In this document: positions 1 through 7,559 of the stretch, piece after piece | Layout: each line of letters opens with the position of its first letter | Numbering within the stretch: the stretch's first letter is position 1 | Assembly: GCA_001801495.1 (NCBI GenBank) | Contig: MGXW01000040.1 | Span: 1 to 29,551 of the forward strand | Length of the DNA stretch: 29,551 bases | From: Gammaproteobacteria bacterium RIFCSPHIGHO2_12_FULL_37_34 | GTDB lineage: Bacteria; Pseudomonadota; Gammaproteobacteria; DSM-16500 | Reading direction: 5' to 3' | Position numbers and translations under genes: made by a program | The notes under the pieces: generated by a model | Database searches by the model: none | What the model saw: only the letters and a program-made list of their open reading frames with translations | What the model was told of the DNA's origin: nothing

Positions 1-273
1 TTTTCTAAGAGCATGCATGCCACGAATCAATAGTATTTTCATAAGCGATTGATAGGGAACATCTTCTTTATTAGCTAACATTTTTATTTTATTTAAAAGA
101 TCTTGTGGTAAACGCAATGAAATAGTTTGAGTAGATGGTTTGAGATTGGGAAACGTAACACGGTGTGATTTCGTCCAATTGATGTAATCAGTAGAATCAT
201 GTTTATCCCAAAAATTTTCTTCCTGATGATCCGTTTTAAATGGAGGTAATTTTTTAAGCTTTTTCATAGGCAT
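1..273 (-). CDS. BrnA/CopG-type antitoxin, 3' end cut by window edge
   Basis: The minus-strand frame is open from an ATG at 273 to the window edge, giving 91 codons without a stop, so the gene is partial. The product has a short charged N-terminus, then a segment with the pattern TISLRLPQDLLNKIKMLA and a following helix, which resembles a ribbon-helix-helix DNA-binding domain of BrnA/CopG antitoxins. AAGGAG lies four bases before the ATG at 273; a second ATG at 267 is also possible. It overlaps the 3' end of the upstream BrnT-like gene by 20 bases, the usual toxin-first order of brnTA operons. By family knowledge the antitoxin neutralises the toxin and represses the operon. The pairing with BrnT supports the call more than the sequence of this protein alone. 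Confidence 0.72.
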   Translation of the reverse strand, partial: MPMKKLKKLPPFKTDHQEENFWDKHDSTDYINWTKSHRVTFPNLKPSTQTISLRLPQDLLNKIKMLANKEDVPYQSLMKILLIRGMHALRK

Positions 274-553
274 ATCGCTCCTTTTTACTCATATCTCTTG
301 CTGAAATAACACGTACGAGCTGATTTCTAATGGTGAACACAATAAATAATTTTCTGCCAGCATCCGTTTGCCCTAAGATATAATATCTTGTTTCACATTG
401 AGAATGTTTTACATCTTGTTGAATTAAAATGGGAGAATTAAAAAACACTTGTTCGCATTCCCAATGCAAGACTTCATGTTTGATGCGGTTTTTAATGCGA
501 TTCCCATCATCCCATTCAAAACCAATACATTCTGCTAAAATAATATCGTCCAT
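254..553 (-). CDS. brnT: BrnT-type ribonuclease toxin
   Basis: This 99-residue protein has the BrnT (DUF497) layout: FEWDDGNRIKNRIKHEV near the N-terminus, then RYYILGQTDAGRKLFIVFTIR, then the C-terminal VRVISARDMSKKERYAYE. BrnT is a RelE-fold ribonuclease that blocks translation, and the arginine-rich C-terminal ISARxMSKKER segment is the family hallmark. The ATG at 553 has an ATTATA/TATAAT box only about 12 bases upstream (565-570), so the transcript may have a very short leader; no Shine-Dalgarno is visible. The stop lies inside the start of the downstream antitoxin, which suggests coupled translation. The pair faces away from the lysine-catabolism operon. Confidence 0.88.
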   Translation of the reverse strand: MDDIILAECIGFEWDDGNRIKNRIKHEVLHWECEQVFFNSPILIQQDVKHSQCETRYYILGQTDAGRKLFIVFTIRNQLVRVISARDMSKKERYAYEKA

Positions 554-623
554 TTTATAAGTATATTATAACCATATACAAAAGCAACAGGGCTTTAAAG
601 GGCCATCTGTTTTTATTAGCCTA

Positions 624-651
624 TTGACAATAAATACATATTGTCTATGAT
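624..651 (+). promoter_or_regulatory. Promoter with embedded inverted repeat ahead of lysine-degradation operon
   Basis: TTGACA at 624-629 and TATGAT at 646-651 are separated by 16 bases and point toward the ATG at 684. A perfect inverted repeat, GACAATA (626-632) and TATTGTC (639-645) with six bases between, overlaps the -35 box and fills the spacer. Its position fits a repressor operator. The identity of any regulator is unknown. Confidence 0.65.
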
Positions 652-683
652 GAAACCAGCGGCCGAACAAGGAAAATTTATTC

Positions 684-1769
684 ATGCATCACGTATTAGT
701 AATTGGTGCGGGAAAGATTGGTTCACTTATTACTCACTTGTTATCACATTCGAATCATTATGTTGTTCATTTGGCGGATAAACAAGCGGACACACCCCAT
801 CTTCATCGTTTAAAAAATTTATCTAACTTTCATTTTATGAAACTAGATGCTGAAGATAGTCATGCTATTGCAGCAGCAATAACAAAATGTAATATTGAAG
901 CCATTGTTTCATCGCTTCCTTACTATTGCAATTTACCTATTGCAAAAATAGCAGCTGCTCATCACATTCATTATTTTGATTTAACAGAAGATGTACAAAC
1001 CGCACAAGCTATCCAAGTGATCGCCAAGCATGAAAAAAGCGCTTTTGTACCGCAATGTGGTTTGGCACCAGGGGTAATTAGCATTATTGCTAATCACCTC
1101 ATGAAAAATTTTCCTGAACTTGATACTGTAAAATTAAGAGTAGGTGCTTTACCCATTAATATTAGTAATGCTTTGCAATATTCTTTAACGTGGTCAACGG
1201 ATGGGCTTATCAATGAATATGGTAATTTATGCCAAGCAATTGAAAATAACAAAGAAGTCAATTTATTACCATTGGAAGGTTTAGAAGAAGTTAAAATCGA
1301 TGGTTTAACTTATGAAGCGTTTAATACATCAGGTGGTATTGGTAGTTTAGTAAAGACTTATCTTGGTAAGGTAAAACATTTAAGTTATAAAACCATTCGT
1401 TACCCGGGGCATTGTAGTAAAATTCAATTTTTAATGAATGATTTAAAATTAAATGAAGATCGCGAAACGTTGAAAAAAATTTTTGAGCGAGCGCTTCCTA
1501 AAACATTTCAAGATGTTGTGTTAGTTTATGTATCGGTAACAGGCATGCAAGAAAATCAATTTATCGAAGAAAGTTATGTTAAAAAATTTTATTCCAAAAA
1601 ACTAGATAACTATCGATGGTCAGCCATACAATTTACTACAGCATCTGGTATGTGTGCGATCATTGATTTGGTTTTCAACAATCTCAATCGATACCATGGA
1701 TTAATTGCTCAAGAACAATTCTCCTATGATGAATTAATTGGTAACCAATTCGGATCATATTATGCATGA
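684..1769 (+). CDS. Saccharopine dehydrogenase family protein, likely lysine 6-dehydrogenase or saccharopine reductase
   Basis: The 361-residue protein opens with a Rossmann motif, VLVIGAGKIGS (residues 4-14), followed by the acidic end of the second strand, which is typical of the saccharopine dehydrogenase NADP-binding family. The middle contains CGLAPGVISI, also characteristic of the saccharopine/lysine dehydrogenase group, and a long C-terminal substrate domain. At 361 residues it matches stand-alone lysine 6-dehydrogenases and lacks a lysine-ketoglutarate reductase domain. It would produce allysine (aminoadipate semialdehyde) from lysine or saccharopine. The next gene is an ALDH7-type enzyme that oxidises exactly this product, and its ATG overlaps this stop. 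AAGGA precedes the ATG by about ten bases. The exact substrate cannot be read from the sequence. Confidence 0.82.
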   Translation: MHHVLVIGAGKIGSLITHLLSHSNHYVVHLADKQADTPHLHRLKNLSNFHFMKLDAEDSHAIAAAITKCNIEAIVSSLPYYCNLPIAKIAAAHHIHYFDLTEDVQTAQAIQVIAKHEKSAFVPQCGLAPGVISIIANHLMKNFPELDTVKLRVGALPINISNALQYSLTWSTDGLINEYGNLCQAIENNKEVNLLPLEGLEEVKIDGLTYEAFNTSGGIGSLVKTYLGKVKHLSYKTIRYPGHCSKIQFLMNDLKLNEDRETLKKIFERALPKTFQDVVLVYVSVTGMQENQFIEESYVKKFYSKKLDNYRWSAIQFTTASGMCAIIDLVFNNLNRYHGLIAQEQFSYDELIGNQFGSYYA

Positions 1770-3285
1770 GAAATTATTATCTCAACTTCACATTGGCTCA
1801 CATCATAGTGGTGTGAGCACTGGATTACATTGGTGGTCGTCCAATAAAAAATCGGGTGAAATTCATTCTTATAATCCAACGAATGGCGAATTAATCGCGT
1901 CCATTTATCGCGCAACCAAAGAGGATTATGAGCATACGATGAAGGAAGCCGAACGTTCTTTTTTAATTTGGCGTGACATACCTGCACCAAAACGTGGTGA
2001 AGTGATCCGAGCAATTGGCGATGAATTGCGTAAGCAAAAAGATTTTCTTGGAAGTTTAGTATCATTGGAAATGGGAAAATCTAAGCAAGAAGGGGATGGT
2101 GAAGTTCAAGAAATGATAGATATGGCTGATTTTGCTGTTGGCCAATCACGTATGTTATATGGTAAAACGATGCATTCAGAGCGAACGGCTCATCGCATGT
2201 ATGAGCAATGGCATCCGCTTGGTGTGGTGTTAGTCATCAGCGCTTTTAATTTTCCGGTAGCAGTTTGGTCCTGGAATGCATTTATCGCAGCGATTTGCGG
2301 TAATGCAGTTATTTGGAAACCTTCGCCCAAAACATCTTTATGTGCTATTGCCGTTCAACATATCTGTAATCGTATCTGCGATGCATTTGGTTATCGAAGC
2401 ATTTTTTCACTTGTTATTACGGATGATAGTGAAATTATAAAACAAATGGTCAGTGATCAGCGCTTTCCATTAGTTTCCTTTACTGGCTCAACAATAGTTG
2501 GCCGCGAAATAAATACTATTGTGGGGAATCGTTTGGGCAAAGCATTATTAGAATTAAGTGGCAATAATGCAATCATCATTGATGAATCTGCCGATCTTCA
2601 GCTTGTTATGCCAGCAGTTGTATTTGGTGCAATAGGAACAGCAGGGCAACGTTGCACAACAACAAGACGATTAATCATTCATGAATCCATTTATGAAACG
2701 TTAGTGAAAGCACTTGTTGCTGCCTATCAAAAGATTACTGTTGGTGATCCGCTCGATCAAAAAAACATAATGGGTCCTTTAATTGATCAGCATGCAGTTG
2801 ATCAATTTATAAAAGTAGTTCAAGCTGCTAAACAAAAAGGTGGAAACATTTTATTTGGTGGGAAGGTGATAAAGCGCAAGGGTTTTTTTGTGGAGCCAAC
2901 TATTATTGAGGCAGAAAACCATTGGGAAGTAGTGCAGCAGGAAACATTCGCTCCTATTTTATATGTCATGAAATATAAATTGTTTGAGGAAGCAATTGCT
3001 ATGCAAAATCATTCCTCTTTTGGATTATCCTCCGCACTTTTTACTACGCGTTTGCAACAGGCAGAAGCTTTTCTTTCTGCAGAAGGCAGTGATTGTGGAA
3101 TAGCTAATATTAACATGGGTACTTCCGGTGCAGAAATTGGTGGTGCTTTTGGTGGTGAGAAAGCAACAGGAGGTGGTCGCGAAGCAGGATCAGATGTTTG
3201 GAAAGCATACATGCGGCGACAAACCAACACAATCAATTGGGGTAAAACCTTACTTCTTGCTCAGGGCATTCGGTTTCAAGTTTAA
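1762..3285 (+). CDS. ALDH7-type aminoadipate-semialdehyde (piperideine-6-carboxylate) dehydrogenase
   Basis: A 507-residue aldehyde dehydrogenase. Visible family features are ISAFNFPV (cofactor pocket), the general base in LLELSGNN (Glu264) and the nucleophile in GTAGQRCTT (Cys298). The LELSGNNA form and the C-terminal GGAFGGEKATGGGREAGSDVWK are typical of the ALDH7 (antiquitin, AmaB) subfamily rather than ordinary succinate-semialdehyde or betaine enzymes. It would oxidise aminoadipate semialdehyde to 2-aminoadipate in lysine breakdown. I chose the ATG at 1762, which overlaps the preceding stop in ATGCATGA; a TTG at 1738 would add eight unlikely residues. The length fits the family. Together with the preceding gene it forms a compact two-step lysine route. 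Confidence 0.88.
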   Translation: MHEKLLSQLHIGSHHSGVSTGLHWWSSNKKSGEIHSYNPTNGELIASIYRATKEDYEHTMKEAERSFLIWRDIPAPKRGEVIRAIGDELRKQKDFLGSLVSLEMGKSKQEGDGEVQEMIDMADFAVGQSRMLYGKTMHSERTAHRMYEQWHPLGVVLVISAFNFPVAVWSWNAFIAAICGNAVIWKPSPKTSLCAIAVQHICNRICDAFGYRSIFSLVITDDSEIIKQMVSDQRFPLVSFTGSTIVGREINTIVGNRLGKALLELSGNNAIIIDESADLQLVMPAVVFGAIGTAGQRCTTTRRLIIHESIYETLVKALVAAYQKITVGDPLDQKNIMGPLIDQHAVDQFIKVVQAAKQKGGNILFGGKVIKRKGFFVEPTIIEAENHWEVVQQETFAPILYVMKYKLFEEAIAMQNHSSFGLSSALFTTRLQQAEAFLSAEGSDCGIANINMGTSGAEIGGAFGGEKATGGGREAGSDVWKAYMRRQTNTINWGKTLLLAQGIRFQV

Positions 3286-3299
3286 TCCTATAGTAAATA

Positions 3300-3372
3300 A
3301 ACGCCACAACCGTTGATTATCCTGACAATCAACGCCACAACCGTTGATTATCCTGACAATCAACGCCACAAC
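3300..3372. repeat. Tandem 31-bp repeat, each unit forming a hairpin
   Basis: Two identical 31-bp units (3300-3330 and 3331-3361) are followed by 11 bases of a third (3362-3372). Each unit junction forms an 8-bp stem, CGTTGATT pairing with AATCAACG around an 8-base loop, at 3311-3334 and again at 3342-3365. There is no T-run directly after, so this is not a standard terminator, although it lies between convergent genes and could stabilise or end transcripts. It resembles a small intergenic palindromic repeat family. Confidence 0.85.
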
Positions 3373-3468
3373 TCCTTGAAAAAAAATCATTTTTCTTATT
3401 AGGGCTGGAAAAACTAGCTTAAAGTGCAAGTTTTTAACAGCTAATCTTTTGATAATTTGTAGAAGTTA

Positions 3469-4779
3469 TTATAATCTTAGTTTTGTTTGTTGAATATTAT
3501 TATGCGACATTGTTTCTGAAGCTTTATTTTTATCAGATATTTGCTTTGTTATCGATTCCGCTAACGCTTGTGCTTCCGTTTTTAATGTATTTATTTGATC
3601 ATTTTCACTTATGTTTTTAGCATGACTGAATAGATCGGTAATATCTTCTATAAGAAGAGTGAGTTGACTCGCCTCGTCGTTTATATGTATGGCAGATCCT
3701 TTTGTTAAATTGTCATGTTTTTCTTTTGCCGTACGAATACGCTGTTCTAAATTTTCGATTAATTGAGGAAGATTAGGAACAGCTGTTAACTTTGTTTCCT
3801 GACTCGGTAGTTTTTCTTTGCAGTTTTCAAAAAGTTTTTTACAAGCACCCATTAATTTTTCCCGATGTCCGGGATACATAAAACGCGCATAGAGTGTTGT
3901 TTCACTACCATGAACGTGACCTTTTTCGCCATGTGTGGGTTTTTCTGTGCGAGATAACTCATTTTTTTTATTGGGGAGTGAAATCTTCTGATTAATCTCC
4001 TGATAAACCTCTTCTTCAGTTCGCATTCTAAAAGGATCAAACAGAGGTTTATTACGAATTTTTCGACTAATAAAATTAGCAAATTGTCCGATACGCCTGA
4101 TGGGATCGAGCAAGCCGTAAATAGCGGTTGCCAGTAATATAATAATACCAGCGGGTGGAAACACGAATAAAAAGATTGAACCTGTTAAAGCGACGCTACT
4201 TTGCAAAATAGCATGCGTAGAATTGACAATTGCCTCATCATTTTTTCGTTTTTCATTCATTAATTTTGTTAATTCTGTAAGATCACTTGTCGTTTCTTTT
4301 GAGATAGTGTTTTTTCTAAAAAAACGATTGTATAAATGTTTACTTAACAATATGCTATTTTCAATGAGGGATTTCGCTGCAGAAATAGTAAATAAGAGAG
4401 GTGTAATAATATAAATCAACCCTGCAGCAGTGAGCGCACCTATTGTTGCTAAAGCAATACTACTAATCATTTTAGCAATGGTTACACCTTGCACTACTTT
4501 ATCTTTTTCAGATGTAACTGATCGAATGATATTATAAATACCAATGGGTAGTAACAGAGTAGTTAGGATAAGACCTATCCAACCTAGATTATTCGCAACT
4601 TGTAAAGTATCTAACGCTTCTCTTAATTTAGTAGCCCACCAAGGAGAAATACTTTCACTAAGAGCAATTTTACTTACCTTTTCTACATGCCAATAAAATG
4701 TTTCTATCCAATTAAATAGTTTTTTGGCTCGATTGTCAGATCGTTGTTTTGATTTATCGTTTGATTCATTGTTTGGCAT
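3469..4779 (-). CDS. Hypothetical membrane protein with charged coiled-coil-like C-terminus
   Basis: I do not recognise a family for this 436-residue protein. The N-terminus is very polar (lysine, asparagine, arginine) and has no signal peptide. Three hydrophobic stretches follow at about residues 65-87, 103-135 and 193-226, the middle one long enough to be a helical hairpin. The second half (about 235-436) is soluble, charged and helix-rich, with heptad-like segments around 330-420. A large protein with an internal hydrophobic hairpin and a helical C-terminus is a common look for secreted host-directed proteins of Legionellales, but that is only an analogy here. The gene stands alone, converging with the lysine operon. 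The start is the ATG at 4779; no strong ribosome-binding site is visible. Confidence 0.6.
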   Translation of the reverse strand: MPNNESNDKSKQRSDNRAKKLFNWIETFYWHVEKVSKIALSESISPWWATKLREALDTLQVANNLGWIGLILTTLLLPIGIYNIIRSVTSEKDKVVQGVTIAKMISSIALATIGALTAAGLIYIITPLLFTISAAKSLIENSILLSKHLYNRFFRKNTISKETTSDLTELTKLMNEKRKNDEAIVNSTHAILQSSVALTGSIFLFVFPPAGIIILLATAIYGLLDPIRRIGQFANFISRKIRNKPLFDPFRMRTEEEVYQEINQKISLPNKKNELSRTEKPTHGEKGHVHGSETTLYARFMYPGHREKLMGACKKLFENCKEKLPSQETKLTAVPNLPQLIENLEQRIRTAKEKHDNLTKGSAIHINDEASQLTLLIEDITDLFSHAKNISENDQINTLKTEAQALAESITKQISDKNKASETMSHNNIQQTKLRL

Positions 4780-4904
4780 AAGTGCGTTTATAATAATCCA
4801 CTTATATTAAGTATAATGCACGCGCACGTATTTTTTTGCTAGCTATCGCTAATATATATTTTTTAAAATCAACAACTTACTCATAACTCATGATGCGGGT
4901 TACA

Positions 4905-6092
4905 TTATCTGATGCGTTGACGTTTTTTAGAATCCATTTCTATTTTAAATTTTGCAAACAGTTGTTTGGTATAGGCGAGATGCTCATAACAATCGAAATA
5001 ATTTATTTGATTAAAACTAAGAAAACGCGGATTTATTTTGTTAAGCGCAAACACGTCATGTTTCATAGCTCGCTTCAGAATTGCTATTTTTTCTTCTTTT
5101 TCTAGGCATAGAATCTGTAGTTTATCAATAATATTTTGCGCAGCGATTCGACGTAAATCCCCCATACGTTTTTGTTCTTTGGTGTTTTCATAAAAATTAT
5201 TTAAAGCTTCAGTAAGCGAATGTATATCGTGAAAAGGCTCCATTAATGTGATGTGATCTAAAATAGCATCTGTTAATTCAACACGATTTAATATGGCTCC
5301 ACTTAAATCAGCGTTACTTAAGTTAGCTTCTCTCAAATTAACATTGTTAAAATTTACCATTGTAAGATTGGCATGACTGAGGTTCGCTTTACTCAAATCT
5401 GTTTGAGTTAACCTTGCTTTACATAACATGGCGCTGTTCAAATCGGATTCGATTAAATTGCAATTAATGAGGTTACCTTTAAATAAATTTATTCGATTGA
5501 GATGAATACCTGATAAATTGATATGGCTAAGTGAAGCTAATTTAAGAGACATTTTGCATAAATTAATATAATGTGTAGATGAGCGATGCAATAGTTTTAA
5601 TTGCAAATCCTTTTCAAGATTATCACGTTTTATATGGTTTTTTTCATGATTCAAACGAATAGCTAAGCACATAATGTGTAAACTTTCTATTGTGTTTGGA
5701 GTGAGTTCTTTGTTCATTTTGGTCATGGCTTCTTGGATATAATGAAGCTTTTTTTGTGAGACAGTTTGTGTTGTAAATGCATAACAAATCATTTCTTTAG
5801 CATGCATCTCATCGCATGATAGATTTTCTAAATTAAAAAACGCTGGAGTTGTTCGGTAGTAATCCAAAAATTTTTTTACTCGTACGGCAGGATAAGTATT
5901 AATTATTTGTAAAACGCGAGTGGGATGAGTGAGATAAGCATTGATTCTCACTTTATCTTGACAAGATAATTGTCTTAATTTAGTAATGTCCGATTTACTT
6001 AAATAAGATAGAATTTCTCCTGTCAGTTCAACAGGGAGATCTCTCCAATCATTTCGCTTATGCTCTTTGTGCACAAGTTTAAATAGCATCAT
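4905..6092 (-). CDS. F-box and pentapeptide-repeat protein, candidate host-directed effector
   Basis: The 395-residue product has an F-box-like segment at about residues 18-57 (DLPVELTGEILSYLSKSDI, then KLRQLSC), the eukaryotic motif that binds Skp1 in SCF ubiquitin ligases. A helical linker follows. Residues about 188-284 are pentapeptide repeats of A(N/D)LSx form (for example TDLSKANLSHANL and ADLSGAILN), which fold into a right-handed beta-helix. The C-terminus is charged and ends in KKRQRIR. By family knowledge, bacterial F-box proteins are secreted effectors that hijack host ubiquitination; the beta-helix could be the substrate-binding part, which is inference. I chose ATG 6092: it overlaps the gabD stop as ATGA and has GGAAG about eight bases upstream. 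A TTG at 6110 is less likely. There is no signal peptide. Confidence 0.78.
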   Translation of the reverse strand: MMLFKLVHKEHKRNDWRDLPVELTGEILSYLSKSDITKLRQLSCQDKVRINAYLTHPTRVLQIINTYPAVRVKKFLDYYRTTPAFFNLENLSCDEMHAKEMICYAFTTQTVSQKKLHYIQEAMTKMNKELTPNTIESLHIMCLAIRLNHEKNHIKRDNLEKDLQLKLLHRSSTHYINLCKMSLKLASLSHINLSGIHLNRINLFKGNLINCNLIESDLNSAMLCKARLTQTDLSKANLSHANLTMVNFNNVNLREANLSNADLSGAILNRVELTDAILDHITLMEPFHDIHSLTEALNNFYENTKEQKRMGDLRRIAAQNIIDKLQILCLEKEEKIAILKRAMKHDVFALNKINPRFLSFNQINYFDCYEHLAYTKQLFAKFKIEMDSKKRQRIR

Positions 6093-7546
6093 GGTAGTAC
6101 TTCCATGCAAATATATTTTATTTCAAGATAACCTTCTATCCCATATGTTGATCCTTCCCTCCCCATACCAGATTGTTTGATACCACCAAATGGCGCAACT
6201 TCGGTCGAAATGATTCCTGAGTTGATCCCAACAATACCATATTCTAAATTCTCGGCCATTCGCCAGATGCGATCTATATTCATACTATAAAAATAAGAAG
6301 CGAGTCCAAATTCTGTATCATTGGCCATTAACAGGGCTTCTTCTTCTGTGTGAAAACGAAAAAGTGGTGCAACAGGCCCGAAGGTTTCTTCTTTAGCAAG
6401 TAACATGGATGAATTTGCCTCCGTTAACACGGTTGGCTCAAAAAAGAGCCCGCCCAATGGGTGTGGTTTGCCGCCGTACACAATGCGCGCCCCTTTTGCT
6501 ACAGCATCTTTTATATGAGTTTTTACTTTGTTTAATGCCGCTTCATTAATTAAAGGCCCTTGTTGGGTGTTTGGATCAAGACCATTACCCACTTTTAATT
6601 GCAAAACAGCATGAATTAGTTTTTTGGTAAATTCTGCGTAAACGGAATCGTGAACTAAAATACGATTAGCGCACACGCAAGTTTGTCCACTATTACGAAA
6701 TTTTGAAGCGATAGCGCCTTCCACTGCAGCATCTAGATTGGCATCATCAAACACAATAAATGGTGCATTTCCACCTAGTTCTAATGATAACTTTTTTAAT
6801 GTAGGCGCACATTGTTGCATTAATAATCGGCCAATTGCCGTTGAACCAGTGAAAGTTAGTTTGCGTACAATGGGGTTGGTCGATAACTCCATACCTATTT
6901 TTTCAGGTATACCAGTTATTATGTTGATCACGCCAACAGGTATGCCTGCTTGTTCAGCTAACACAGCGAGTGCAAGCGCAGTGAATGGGGTTTCTTCATC
7001 AGGTTTTACTACAATGGTGCAACCAGCGGCTAATGCTGGCGCAATTTTTCTCGTCATCATGGCGGCTGGGAAGTTCCAAGGTGTGATAGCAGCAACCACA
7101 CCAATTGCTTGCTTGATCACTAACAAATGTTGATTGCGCTTATTAGAGGGAATAATATCGCCATTGATGCGTCTTGCTTCTTCTGCAAACCATTTAATAT
7201 AAGCATTAGCATAATCAATTTCGCCACGCGATTCCGTAAGAGATTTGCCTTGTTCTAATGTCATGATACGAGCAAGATCTTCTTTATTTTGATCGATTAG
7301 TTGTGCCCATGCCAAAAGCACATCCGAACGCTCTTTAGCGGATTTGATTTTCCATGGATGCCAAGCAGTTTGGGCTGCTTCGATAGCACGGCTGGTTTCG
7401 ATCTGCGTGCAGGAAGGAACATGGCCTAAGATGCTGCCATCATAGGGATTTACAACCGGAATTGTTTTACCAGAATCGGCTTGTATCCAACTTCCATTGA
7501 CGAAGCAAGCCTCTTTGAATAAATGTGTATGATGCAGTCCTTGCAT
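6089..7546 (-). CDS. gabD: Succinate-semialdehyde dehydrogenase, GabD type
   Basis: The 485-residue aldehyde dehydrogenase carries ITPWNFPAAM, the general base in LELGGNAPFIVFDDA (Glu256) and the nucleophile in NSGQTCVCANR (Cys290). The NSGQTC(V/I)CANR and FDDADLD-like motifs are typical of NADP-dependent succinate-semialdehyde dehydrogenase, which oxidises succinate semialdehyde to succinate in GABA breakdown. A double cysteine (Cys290 and Cys292) is present, as in GabD enzymes that are redox sensitive. AGGAG sits at ideal distance before ATG 7546. It starts 13 bases after the stop of the two-lobed kinase-like gene and ends inside the F-box start, so all are probably on one transcript. No aminotransferase (gabT) is nearby. 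A related glutarate-semialdehyde specificity cannot be excluded. Confidence 0.88.
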   Translation of the reverse strand: MQGLHHTHLFKEACFVNGSWIQADSGKTIPVVNPYDGSILGHVPSCTQIETSRAIEAAQTAWHPWKIKSAKERSDVLLAWAQLIDQNKEDLARIMTLEQGKSLTESRGEIDYANAYIKWFAEEARRINGDIIPSNKRNQHLLVIKQAIGVVAAITPWNFPAAMMTRKIAPALAAGCTIVVKPDEETPFTALALAVLAEQAGIPVGVINIITGIPEKIGMELSTNPIVRKLTFTGSTAIGRLLMQQCAPTLKKLSLELGGNAPFIVFDDANLDAAVEGAIASKFRNSGQTCVCANRILVHDSVYAEFTKKLIHAVLQLKVGNGLDPNTQQGPLINEAALNKVKTHIKDAVAKGARIVYGGKPHPLGGLFFEPTVLTEANSSMLLAKEETFGPVAPLFRFHTEEEALLMANDTEFGLASYFYSMNIDRIWRMAENLEYGIVGINSGIISTEVAPFGGIKQSGMGREGSTYGIEGYLEIKYICMEVLP

Positions 7547-7559
7547 GTTCGTTCTCCTG

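Noticed and set aside
3300..3372. CRISPR array from the 31-bp repeats
   Set aside because: The units are directly adjacent with no spacers, only two full copies exist, and no cas genes are present.
4801..4880. Terminator for the F-box gene in the TAGC/GCTA region
   Set aside because: The only stem found is four bases and is surrounded by general A/T runs, so it is not convincing.
6738..7133. Plus-strand 131-codon frame opposite gabD
   Set aside because: It is antisense to a clearly conserved aldehyde dehydrogenase and has no recognisable protein features.
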